Shown here: piece after piece, positions 44,026 through 54,612 of the stretch | Numbering within the stretch: the first letter of the stretch is position 1 | Layout: each line of letters begins with the position of its first letter | Assembly (NCBI GenBank): GCA_037389465.1 | Contig: JAZARR010000266.1 | Coordinates: 806,001 to 870,000, forward strand | DNA: 64,000 nt | Reading direction: 5' to 3' | DNA from: Baylisascaris procyonis | Taxonomy: Eukaryota > Nematoda > Chromadorea > Rhabditida > Ascarididae | Position numbers and translations under genes: made by a program | The notes under the pieces: model-generated | What the model saw: only the letters and a program-made list of their open reading frames with translations | The model's database searches: none | What the model was told of the DNA's origin: nothing

Positions 44026-47000
44026 ATGTCACATCGTAAATTCTCAGCTCCCAGGCATGGCTCTATGGGGTTTACTCCGAAGAAGCGCTCCAAACGGCAT
44101 AGAGGAAAGGTCAAGGCGTTCCCCAAGGACGATCCCACAAAGCCGATCCACTTGACCGCTTTTATGGGATTCAAGGCAGGCATGACACATATCGTTCGTG
44201 AGGCAAGTTTTTCATGCTTCTGAAATGAGTGATCTTGGCGTGTGTCTTCGTATGTGGCCTCAACTCACGCTACTATGGCCTAAGATCAGAAGGTGGCCCG
44301 CAATTCTAAGTGATTTTTAGCTTGTTGGCTTGATGGATTTTGCTACAGTTGGAATCTGATAAGGTATTGTCATCATTTTCAAATGTTAATATAATTGATT
44401 ACCTTATGAAAGGTTGATCTACTTTTTTGAAAACATCAGCAAAGGTGACTGTCATCCAAACAATTACAATATTCGTTTCATCGCATCGATAAATATATGC
44501 AAGCAGACATCATGACTGTCATTAAAGAATCGGTTGTAAAAAGAAATAAATAGAAATGGGGTGATGATTGATGTCCTGATAAGCAAAACTATATGTGATA
44601 ATTATATTCACTTCCACTATTACGTTATTGCAGATAAACGAAGCAGCGAGGGTAATTTGTGAATGTACTCAGATGCGTTGGAGACAAATACTGAATTTGA
44701 TGGCAGCACTAGGTTTTGATAAAGGTAGGAGAACAACAGGAACTCGCCTGAACAGATTTTGAAAACCTGAGATCTAAAACCGTGAAACCGTACGAGTAGG
44801 TCCAGCCTGAGGTCTGCTATCAGTAATCGCAACTAAAATTGAAGGTGATTTCAATATACCTGAAAATCTTCAACAGCTTCTGGTGACAATCGGACAAAGT
44901 GTGAGCGTAGATGCTACTCAATAACCCCAAATGCTTCAGAGATAATGACTAATACTTGAGGACAACACAGCATTGCTTATTTGATGTTGTCGATATCACA
45001 AAGGATGTTGTGACCGTTTTGATCATCACATTAGCAATGGATATTTCTTTGTTATTACACCAGGTTTTATGCAATTATACTATTCTCGAAGTGAGGGGGA
45101 AATTAAACGAGACATGAGTTAGAGCATAGGAATGTTTAATGCGATGCAGTGGCGGCATTGCATAATGATGATATTTGGTGCCTGATTCCTTTGCTGACAA
45201 AGTTCCCTATTGACCTGAATGTGGTGTCGCCATTCTGAGCAGACTCATCTAGAGGTTGTCAGAATCAAGCGATATCGAATTTGAATGGGTGTAGGGCAAT
45301 ACTTTCAACCTTTACATTTCTCGCAAAAGACGGAATAGACTTGTGGATGGGGGGTGGATGAGAGGTGTGATTGTGACACAACCGAGCATGAACTTGGCTG
45401 TAATTAAATACGCCATATTGCTTGTAGCATTGGGCTTTTACCATGAAATCTGCAGATGTCATGCATAACACATCTTATCGCTTTACCCGCGCCCACTTGC
45501 CTCCTTGTTAACAGAGAAGTTTTCCTCCTCTATGCGCGATAAAGAGGAAGCGGAATAGTTGTGAGACTTCTCTTAGGTAAGATGGAAGACGAGATTTTCT
45601 CTTGCACGTTGGGCTTCTATATGAGGTGTTACCTGTGGCCAGGAAAAAGAGTAGATGCCAAAGGCGATATGTACGAAGCCTTGTCGGTGAAAGAGGTTTT
45701 GCGAAACGTGGAACTAGGGGCCAGACATTGTGATTCGCAACAAGTCATTGTGATTCGCAGAAGGGTGTAAAACCTGCAACTGTTGCATCGGACTCAATGT
45801 GCCTGTCCAGATCTTCCCCACGCAGCATTTTCCTCGCGCTACTTTGAGTGTTCGAAAAAATATCGGCGTTGATATTTCGTTTGTGTTTATAGCGTATCAT
45901 CGGCATTGCCCGACTGTACGCACACCGTATCATTGTATGCGGTAGTGCTTTGATCTCCTCATTACAAACAGGGCGGAAGTGTTAGAACTAGTGTTAGACT
46001 GCTTATTGAGACATGAGTGCCAATTTGTTTCAGGTCGATAAGCCAGGATCGAAGGTGAACAAGAAAGAGGTTGTAGAGGCAGTGACGATCCTCGAGACTC
46101 CGCCAATGGTAATTGTCGGAATCGTTGGCTATATCGACACACCGCGTGGTCCTCGTCAGTTCAAGACTGTATGGGCCGAACATCTTAGTGAGGATTGCCG
46201 TCGACGTTTCTATAAGAACTGGTAAACTTTTTTTTTACCGGCGAAGCAATTGAACCTTGTTCAGCCAGTCCGTGTAAATCGAACCTCGTGATTACAGATG
46301 AAGATTTCGCAACCTGAACGACTTTGGAAGATGCAAAGGAGCCGATTATGTTATTTCCCCCTGAGGTAGCTTTGGCGGAGTGTTTTCAATGAAGATTTAA
46401 GAAGAGGAGTTGATGGATAGGGGGCGATTGTATGAGCTTTTAAAGTTTTGGTTTAAATTATCATCTTGGTAGTCCTCCATCAGGCACAGGGTGTTAGTGG
46501 TTGCTTTTGTATGTCGTGATTTACTTATGGTTTTATCTGATGATTTCTTCAGCGTTCCACTCGTGTGCACTATCGCTCTCCTCTGCGTATCATTATGCAT
46601 GAGTAGCCGATACTGCACAGCGACAGAGAGCCTTCCACTGTGATGTGCAGAGTGCATTACATGAAGGTAATTGGGAAAAGCGTGCTCTACGGTTCGCCTA
46701 ATTTGGCATCACGTGGTCACGCTCCTTGAATTCTCTTTCTGCAGGCACACCTCAAAGAAGAAGGCGTTCCAGAAACACGCGAAGAAGTGGCAGGATGAAG
46801 ACGGCAGAAAGTCGATTGAGTCGGATCTCAACAAAATGAAGAAGTATTGCTCAAAGATTCGTGTCATTGCGCACACTCAGGTGCTTCTTATAGATCGGTC
46901 GCTGATTATCATTGCTGATAAGTACTGATAGCATGGGAGAGGGGGAACAGGAGATTTAAGTGTATGCACTCTCTTGGCCGACGGATATCAAGGTTGAGCT

Positions 47001-50000
47001 AGGGAAAGAATGCAACGCAAAAAGCAAGAATGGATGGGGTGGATGCTCGTTTGAATGTTATGATTACTCATATCTAGTCCACATGCCGCCATCCTTTTGA
47101 TTATTCGTTCGTATATTTTACTTGACGCAATATCTGTTTGGTGTAGTCTTATTCTTGGCGGATTCCACAACAACAACAGTTTCGGGTGAGGCGTAATTAC
47201 TTATAAATTATCAGCAAAAGCAATGTTCGTAGATTAATAATTGTTGTCTTCTTCAAGTTAACACTTTAGGTGAATTAAAGTCTTATGGCAGATGAGTGAA
47301 TGTTCAGAAAAGAGAGCATACCTGCAAGGGAGATTTTGATAATGATGGTATGCGTTTCAGATGAAGGTAATGAAACATCGTGAAAAGAAGGCGCACATCA
47401 TGGAGATCCAAATCAATGGAGGTACTGTGCCAGAAAAAGTCGACTGGGCTAAGGAACATCTGGAAAAGCAGGTCGAGTCGTCGTATTATATGTTTTGCAC
47501 GAAGCAGGTTGATCGTGAGCAATCTTAGAGAGTGGCATTAAGCTTGATGGAGATATTGCGAGGTGGTGACATAAGTTACCAGCGTTGCTTTCCATTTCGA
47601 ATGTTGAAAGCAGGTGCGAACGATAGCGGCAACTGTTTCCATATTTCATGAGTCCATTATATTTGCTTTCTCGAATAGGTGTTACGGTGACCGCTGTTAC
47701 TCGCTTGCAAGTCAGCGGTGCATAACGTTGTGCCTAATTTCTAACAGGGTATGCTGTTGCATTAGCTGTAGTGGACGATGATAGAAAGACTGGATGCATA
47801 AACGGGAAGCTTTGTGACGATGCAAAACCAGTCAATTGCTGCCTTCCTTCTGAGTCCACACCAGCTAAACAGCATAGGAAAAAATTGGATTGTATTGGGT
47901 TTCTCGTCTTTGGTAGATGACAAATAATCAAAGAATTCTTACTCGGTGGTCCACATTTCGGTGTTATCAGCAAGAGCTCACGACAAGGATTAGGAATTGT
48001 GCTTTGAAATTTGTGATGGATGCAACTGTTTAATGGGCTGAATGATGGTGCCGGGCGCCGCGTGAAGGTGGTGGGAGTTTCGAGGAGTGCTGCGATCACT
48101 ATGGGAAGCCCATAAAAAAGGTTTTCTGGTGTAGAGGTACCGAGAGCATTATTTCAAAGAATTATGCACTTGCTTTTTTAGTGCAAAAAGATTGGGGGTT
48201 CGGAGTCGGCCTTTCCTGATTTTTAAGGGATATCGTTTAAAGCACCTTAGTGAATTAAAACCCAATTTTTAAGGTTTATAGAAGAAAACATATGCACCGT
48301 TCTCATTGGAGATTCGGAATCTTAAAAACACTTTAGTCTTTCTCCATACTGAAAGGCTTTTCGATGTTTCGAATCTCGGGATGTCCGTTGGCAGAGTTCG
48401 GAACACGTAGTTGTATTTACTGTAGTATAAGCACGTTAAGTACGCGTCCCTATCGTACGCTTTTAGGTGCCGATAGATTCAGTGTTCGCACAAGATGAGA
48501 TGATCGACTGTATTGGCGTGACGAAGGGCAAAGGATTTAAGGGAGTGACCAGCCGATGGCATACGAAGAAGTTGCCGAGGAAGACTCACAAGGGTCTTCG
48601 TAAGGTGTCATTTGTCGTTTTGTATCCTCTTGTTTCTTCAGTTCTTTGTAATATCACTGTTGCAGTTCACTCTAGGTAAAGTGAGCGATGTATTATGCTT
48701 TCGTGTTTATTTGCTTGAAAAAAGGCATTGAGATAAGTCGGCAGTCCTTTGTGATTAAAATGCTTTTTAGTGGATCTAGGCAACACGATGTAGGAATTTT
48801 TCAATGTAGACATGGTAAACGAGAAGAAAGAATCATTAGCGCGCAAACTGGCGATGGGTCTTTTGCATTCCCGGGTGGTAGTTTGCGACTCTCTAGTATA
48901 TACAACGCTTTATGTCCGTGTCATGTAAATGCTGCAAACTCCCCTATCTTCCTATCTGTTTGGAAAAAGAGCAATTTGTTCTAATTGCCTCATCTTTGGC
49001 GGTCGAAGTATTTATATACATTCTTGCAAGCTTTGTAAAGAAGCGTTATATCGGCGTCATGGTGTCTTCGCCCAAATGGGGAGTCTTTGAAGTGGAGTTA
49101 TGGAATCCGGCGAGTAAGCTGTGTGGTCTTCACAACAATCAAACTGACCAGAAAGGAATCCGTGCCTTACGAGGATGTTTGGATTACTTGAGATATGAGG
49201 GGATTTTTAGAGTCGTTCCAGATATCAGGGATTTAGCATTTTTCTCACTTCTGGGTGACTCCTGGAAGTAGTTGTTCGGATTATTTGCACGTTTTTGCTT
49301 TGGGATGGGGTGTATATAAGTTTGCCATTAGCGTTAGCGGCAATGATGATTGAAAGTAGTGGACGGAGACCTCATGACGATACGTCATTTCGTCTGAGCC
49401 GCTGAGAGTCTTATCTGTATCTCAGTTTTAGCTAAGATTTTGAAATACAGGTGAATCACAATAAAATCTGCGGAAAGATTCTCCGAAAATTTTGAGAAAC
49501 GCCGCTCATTTCATTTGGATTGAGGTATGGGATGGCATTTTTTTTCTGAAAATGACTATGTGCAGTTGATGAAGTTGCAGTTCATTCGTGAGATTCTAGG
49601 TGAGTGGAGCTGGAAAAGAGAATCGCTGTGGTTTCTTTTGTTCATCTCTTCTGAGGTATGTCGAAAATATGTTAGCGGGGAATGTGTTGGAAAGTCGAGT
49701 CGTTCGCGTGAACATTCCAAAGTAGGTGGTGTGACCTCGATGCGAATTACAGGTGGCCTGTATTGGAGCTTGGCATCCGTCAAGAGTGCAGTTCACCGTA
49801 GCCAGAGCTGGTCAGAAGGGCTATCATCACAGGACTGAGGTCAATAAGAAGATCTACAGATTGGGCAAGTCATGTCTCACCGAAGAGGGCAAAAGGAATG
49901 GAGGCACCGAGTACGATATCACCGAGAAAAGTATTAATCCTATGGTTGGTTATTTAGGATCCTTTACGGTTTGGGGCGCGGAAAGGTGCAGGTGCTTAGG

Positions 50001-50792
50001 TAAATGGCTTCTGGACTTGTAGGATGGACGGGGGAGGTATGTCATTGGTTCGTTGGTGGCATTCTTTGCAGGCATCTTGCAATACAGAATTGCTGCCCTC
50101 AGTGAAAGCTGGCTAAGCGTTCCATGTGCTCATATTTGGGTTGAGCTGCCAGTGGAGGTGAATGCGGGATGCTTATTATTATTGCTGTTGTTGTACAGTG
50201 ATGAGCTCGTCTGCAATTCCGAATCACCTGTGGATTCATAAGTTGCTGAGTACAACAAATGAGTAGCCGTTTTATGCTAGCGGACAGTGGGGCGTGAGCC
50301 TGCTTCGCAAACTGTCTTTTCGCACATGCTGCATGTTGGGATGACATGCATGGTGTCGCTTTCATAGAAGAGGCGACGTGACGAGGTATTCAACTGTGGT
50401 CTTGAGGATGCTGTAACTGAGAGCAGAAGGGCACCTATGTGCCTTCTCTGTTCGTTTCGAAGAGTGAGTTTCTATTTGTACTATCAAGTAGCATTCTTTA
50501 TGTGCATTGATAGCTATGATTTCAGGGCGGATTTCCACACTATGGCTTGGTGAATCAGGACTTCGTGATGATCCGTGGCTGCTGCGTTGGCTCTAAAAAG
50601 AGACCTATCACGCTGCGCAAATCGCTGATTGTGCAAACGAAGCGTTTCGCGCACGAAAAGATCAACCTTAAGTGGATCGACACGAGCTCCAAGCTTGGGC
50701 ACGGTCGCTTCCAGACGCATGCCGAGAAGAGAGCCTTTATGGGTAAATTGAAGAAGGACCTTATTGCCGAATCTGAGGCGGCCAAGGCATAA
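44026..50792 (+). CDS. rpl-3: 60S ribosomal protein L3 (uL3), complete
   Basis: uL3 lies near the peptidyl transferase centre of the large ribosomal subunit and is among the first proteins assembled on pre-60S particles. Seven exons join in phase: 44026-44202, 46034-46221, 46745-46880, 47361-47471, 48467-48604, 49753-49944 and 50526-50792. They give 402 residues, against 403 in human RPL3. The match is colinear throughout: [20 protein letters not shown] at the start, [18 protein letters not shown] in exon 2, [14 protein letters not shown] in exon 4, [20 protein letters not shown] in exon 5, [20 protein letters not shown] in exon 6 and [20 protein letters not shown] in exon 7. Intron 1 starts with GC (GAG|GCAAGT); no GT donor in either neighbouring frame keeps the protein open. 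Introns 1, 5 and 6 each hold a box C/D snoRNA candidate. Variants such as [18 protein letters not shown] and the C-terminal AESEAAKA favour a nematode. Confidence 0.97.
45148..45234 (+). ncRNA. Box C/D snoRNA candidate in RPL3 intron 1
   Basis: Box C ATGATGA is at 45165-45171 and box D CTGA at 45215-45218, 43 bases apart. The flanks 45148-45163 and 45219-45234 pair along 16 continuous positions (11 Watson-Crick, 5 G-U). One unpaired A sits between stem and box C, giving the three-base bulge of a K-turn. Two further CTGA at 45182 and 45194 could serve as box D'. The guide upstream of box D is the stretch ending in CCCTATTGAC; I could not assign its rRNA target. Confidence 0.65.
49336..49403 (+). 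ncRNA. Box C/D snoRNA candidate in RPL3 intron 5
   Basis: Box C ATGATGA is at 49343-49349 and box D CTGA at 49394-49397, 44 bases apart. The flanking AGCGGC (49336-49341) and GCCGCT (49398-49403) are perfect complements, and the stem extends by one G-U and one U-A pair. One A lies between stem and box C, the K-turn geometry. ATGACGA at 49374-49380 is a plausible box C'. The guide upstream of box D ends in CGTCATTTCGT. Target not assigned. Confidence 0.7.
50188..50258 (+). ncRNA. Box C/D snoRNA candidate in RPL3 intron 6
   Basis: Box C GTGATGA is at 50198-50204 and box D CTGA at 50246-50249, 41 bases apart. TTGTTGTAC (50188-50196) and GTACAACAA (50250-50258) form a perfect nine-base-pair terminal stem, with a single A before box C. 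Three candidates in one host gene share the same box spacing and stem geometry, which supports each of them. The guide upstream of box D ends in GATTCATAAGTTG. Target not assigned. Confidence 0.7.
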
Positions 50793-50848
50793 GCGCCTAA
50801 TGGGAGGACCCCTTTTAACCGTTGTCTGTTTGTTGTTTGCAAGAGTGA

Positions 50849-50854
50849 AATAAA
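50849..50854 (+). terminator. Polyadenylation signal AATAAA of RPL3
   Basis: Canonical AATAAA 57 bases after the RPL3 stop codon, giving a short 3' UTR as usual for ribosomal protein mRNAs. Confidence 0.8.
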
Positions 50855-52513
50855 GTTGTTGAACGTTATTGGAAGGAATCTCATGTATGCAAATACAGCG
50901 TAACACGTGGGTGGGGCTGGTCGTCAGTGAGGGACGAGGGAGGGCTTCAGTGCCTTTTCATTGATATAGTATGGGAGTAGGAGGGAGACAGGGGTATACT
51001 GTTCCAGTGAGGATCAGGTGAATGCGTGAAGCGATCGGGTCGTGGGGGATGCTAGTAAAGTATTTCATTTTTTGGGGGGGAGTGCATCCATGAGTGTGAG
51101 CAAAGGGAAGAGCTGCAGTGTTGCTGTGGTGTGGGCGGGAACAGTGTTGCGGAAGAGGAGGCAAAAGTAACAAAAGGGGCAAAAGTTGGCAGCTTGGGTA
51201 AGCTTCCATCGTTCGTAGCAGGCTTTACTTTATGCCAGTTGCAGATAAAATTAAAAGCAGCTGACTGTGGTCTAAACCAGATCGGAACCCTGACCAACAC
51301 CAGATTCAACTGGGATAACAAGCAATCAGTGAGATTCAGAAAATTCTGATCATACTTATCTGAGTCTCAAGGTCACCCTACCTGCACTGAATAAATTAGA
51401 ATTGGTCAACCAAAAGAGTTTAATCTGTTGTAACCCCTACAACTACGGAAGGCTCCCAACCCTCAATAAAAAACCCTCAATCTGTTGTAACCATCCACTA
51501 TTTTCATTTCTTGCACTATTGTCTCTCACGATACGAATGCTGCTATTCTATTAGGTTAAACAGAGAAGCATACTGTCCTCTCCCACCAACATGTCGAACA
51601 AAGTGGCTTGTCTCTTGAAACGGAAACCGAAACAACTCTTCGAGCTTCTGTGATGCCCATAGTGGCTCGTAAGAACCACATTACTGGAACATCTGATCTC
51701 ACAAGTACAATAATTTTTCATCGAAAAATTCGTTTACCTCACCAACAACTTTGAGCCTTTTACGCAAACAATGTCGTCGATCCATAAATTCAGTGTTGCT
51801 GTTCATACCACCTGTAGCATTTTCAGCAGCCCATTTATAATAAGTTGATATGGATGTATCAGAATTTAAGCATTAAGCACTACAAGCACGAATCAGAAAT
51901 CATAAAAACAACCGTGAAGTGTCATACACACCAGGATATCCCCCCACTATCACGAATCCGTGAAATGAAGCTTTAAGCCGACGCAAAGCTTCTGAGAACT
52001 CATTCAAATCGACGCGTCAGAGAGTACTGAGAATCGCAAAAACCAGCAAGTCACATAATCTCCCCAAAGGTAAGCAAATTGCCCGAACACATACACGTAT
52101 AACGAAGTGATTGGAAGAAGAACACAGCATCGAAAAAGAAGACAGTAAACGCAATCACTGTCTATAACGACGTCTGAAGTAATACCATTATTTCGAACAC
52201 CAAATGAGCAAATTGTAATATCATCGAAACTGAGAAAAAAGACAGCACGGCAATCGACAAATCACTTGTAGCAGCATCTCTTCAGTGTTAATGGCAATTT
52301 CTTGCACTGCAATAAGACAGCGGAACATAACCAACTACTTTTTGTGAGAAAGGAATACGCGAAGGATACTCCAAATAATACAAACGATATAAAAAACGCA
52401 AGTTTTGCGTGAAAAGGATTTCGAAAGGAATATTCAAAAGTTGCAAAGAAATCTGGTGTGTGAATTGTCGTTGGGTGTAGGATGCAGTGGGAACAGTAGT
52501 GAAGAGCGCATTC
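50855..52513. other. Convergent intergenic region between RPL3 and ENY2
   Basis: Transcription from both sides ends here. The plus strand is G/T-rich until about 51.2 kb and then turns A/C-rich, the switch expected between convergent units. A run of eight G lies at 51074-51081. I see no exon or RNA gene. No AATAAA is evident on the minus strand just after the ENY2 stop. Confidence 0.6.
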
Positions 52514-54592
52514 TCACAGATCGTTTATACCAGATTCTTGTTGCAGGAATGTACGAATGTTCTGCATAAGCTCTCTTTTCACTTCGTCCGGCACGGCGCG
52601 TCTTGCTTGACCTTTCACCTCAGCAACCACCTCCTCCAACGTGACTTGTTCAATCCCCTAAATACGAGATAATAATAACAGTGGCGCATTCCGAGATCCC
52701 TCGGGTTCAATGCAGCAAAGAAAGCATTAAAATGCTTAAAAGAGAAAGCGTCAGAAATCAACGGGGGGGGGGCGGGTGGGGGAGGGGGAAGGAGCCGGGG
52801 AACTTCTAGGATGTACGCTTTAAAACCCCTCGTGATGTCGACGGTATGAATCTCCTCCACAGCAAAGTCGAGTAGCAGTCTATCTTATGCGTTCTTGTAA
52901 ATGTGCACTGCTAAAACCTGAAGTTAAGTTCGTTCCATAACAGGTTGGGTTTAGCTCAAAAAGTGCTAAGCTGAGGGTCCGCGCAACCGATTACGTTTTA
53001 GCAAGACGCAAAATTGCTGTAATGCCAGTCACTACGGCGCACCTGCAAACATCCTTGCGAAACACCGAGGAGCTACAACTTCCTCATAAACGGTGAAAAT
53101 GTGAGATTCGGGCTACTTCAAATATCTATAAGTTAATGGAAGTTGGCGAAAAGTAGCTAAATTCGAGCTAAGCCACCACGCAATTGATTATACTAATAAA
53201 ATCAACACCACGTTTTTCCTGCTCGCGAGCTCGTTTTTCCGCAAGGACATGAGCACAAACGCGAGTCCCACAATCCACTTTTGCGATTAAAGCTGTAGGA
53301 ACAGCTAGACGGACCATAAGCATCCACACATTTCCTGTGAGCAGGAGGAGGATGGGTATTATGGAGAGTAGTATCACGGTCCAAGTTTCCCATGCTCATT
53401 TTCCGGGTACTGTCCGAGGTAGTTTAAAAATTTATTTTCGAGAATTGAAGATGTAGGAATTCCTAGTGTCAAAAAGGATAAGCCCCTATACCGATGAAAT
53501 TATCAACACTTCCCTCTCTACGGACATAATTAATGACCTACTTACTCCATCGTTCCCCCTTTCTCGAAGCACTATAGCACAAAAACTAAGCTATTATAGC
53601 AGCACAAGTAGTTTGTGACTCCCTTGCTTGTCTGTAGGGTTTGATCATAGTGCAGCTCAGGATTATACAACCTTCAGAGCAAACTGACTGATGATCTTCT
53701 GATATTTCAAAAGCTCTCGAACTTCGTTGTCACATGACGCACAGTTAGTCTCCGATGGCCGACTCACCATGAAGAATGTGAATCAATAGTGCTGACAAGT
53801 TCCAGATATAATGACAGCAGCTATCTCTGCGTTAAATCAGCTACCAAGACGTTAAATGCATCATTTCACATGGAATTTCGAAGATCCTCGAAATCCCCGA
53901 GGCTCCCAATCTGCTGAAGGTGAGCCTCTATATGGAATTCTACGTGATCATGAGCCATTAACATGGAAAAGCGAAAAAGTCACAAAAAAATCCTCAAAAT
54001 TCTAGTATTACCAGTAAAGTTGAAATTACTTTCCCAGAAATTTCTTCTGCGATAATTCGAGATGAAAACAAATTGTTCACAGAGTAAGACATAAATTTTG
54101 AGTACCTAAAAATTTTGGCAGCAAATTAGCATGCAATGTGATGCGAATAAACATGTGAATGAGCATATGATGCGTAAACTTTGTTGTTTCTCCAAATATG
54201 AGCATATTAATCTGCATGCCGTCTATCTATCGCCCTTTTTACTTCAAAATAAATGAGAAAAGTGGCATCCACTCATTTTTGCGATCTCGATATCCCTAAC
54301 GCGCATATAGGCAGCCATATTCCCATTTAAAAAGTCTTTAAACTGTGCCGGGATAACACTCTTTCGGGATCATCGACCTCGGCTAGGATGGTCACTATAA
54401 AAGTTGTGAAAATAAAAAAATGAGGCCAACCTTTGTTTGTATAACATTTCGACACATATTCTCCACCTCTTCCACCCAGCCAGTTTCGCGTAGCCGTTGC
54501 AGCAGCAATTCCTTCATGCGATCTCCTTCCCCTGATTCGATGAATCTCCGCTCCAGAGCTGCTTTTGTTACCGGCTGACCACTTGTGGACAT
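52514..54592 (-). CDS. ENY2 / Sus1 homologue, SAGA deubiquitinase-module and TREX-2 mRNA-export factor, complete
   Basis: ENY2 is a small helical protein shared by the SAGA histone H2B deubiquitinase module and the TREX-2 complex at the nuclear pore, coupling transcription to mRNA export. Two exons, 54431-54592 and 52514-52657, join in phase 0 to give 101 residues, the length of human ENY2. Exon 1 carries FIESGEGDRMKELLLQRLRE and GWVEEVENMC, matching the family's ETGERERLKELLR and GWKDQLKAHC. Exon 2 carries GIEQVTLEEVVAEVKGQARR and VPDEVKRELMQNIRTFLQQ, matching the family C-terminus, and ends at TGA 52516-52514. The 1.77 kb intron holds a long G-rich tract. A splice acceptor lies ten bases upstream of the ATG. 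Confidence 0.95.
52763..52788 (+). repeat. Strong G-quadruplex motif in the ENY2 intron
   Basis: Runs of ten, three, five and five G are separated by single C, T and A bases. Single-base loops predict a very stable quadruplex. The G-rich strand is the template strand for ENY2. Confidence 0.85.
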
Positions 54593-54602
54593 CCTCAAAT
54601 TT

Positions 54603-54612
54603 CTGCAGCAAA
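54603..54612 (-). promoter_or_regulatory. Probable spliced-leader acceptor of ENY2
   Basis: On the minus strand TTTGCTGCAG ends at 54603, and ten bases follow before the ATG at 54592. Position and consensus fit a trans-splice acceptor. Confidence 0.55.

Noticed and set aside
47770..47860. A C/D snoRNA-like pattern in RPL3 intron 4 (ACGATGA and CTGA with GTGGAC/GTCCAC flanks)
   Set aside because: Box C is non-canonical and overlaps the stem, leaving no three-base bulge for a K-turn, unlike the other three candidates.
47734..48099. 121-codon minus-strand frame
   Set aside because: It is antisense within RPL3 intron 4, and its composition is that of a reversed G/T-rich intron.
48912..49271. 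119-codon plus-strand frame
   Set aside because: It lies within RPL3 intron 5, has no family match, and the true exons on both sides are fixed by the uL3 sequence.
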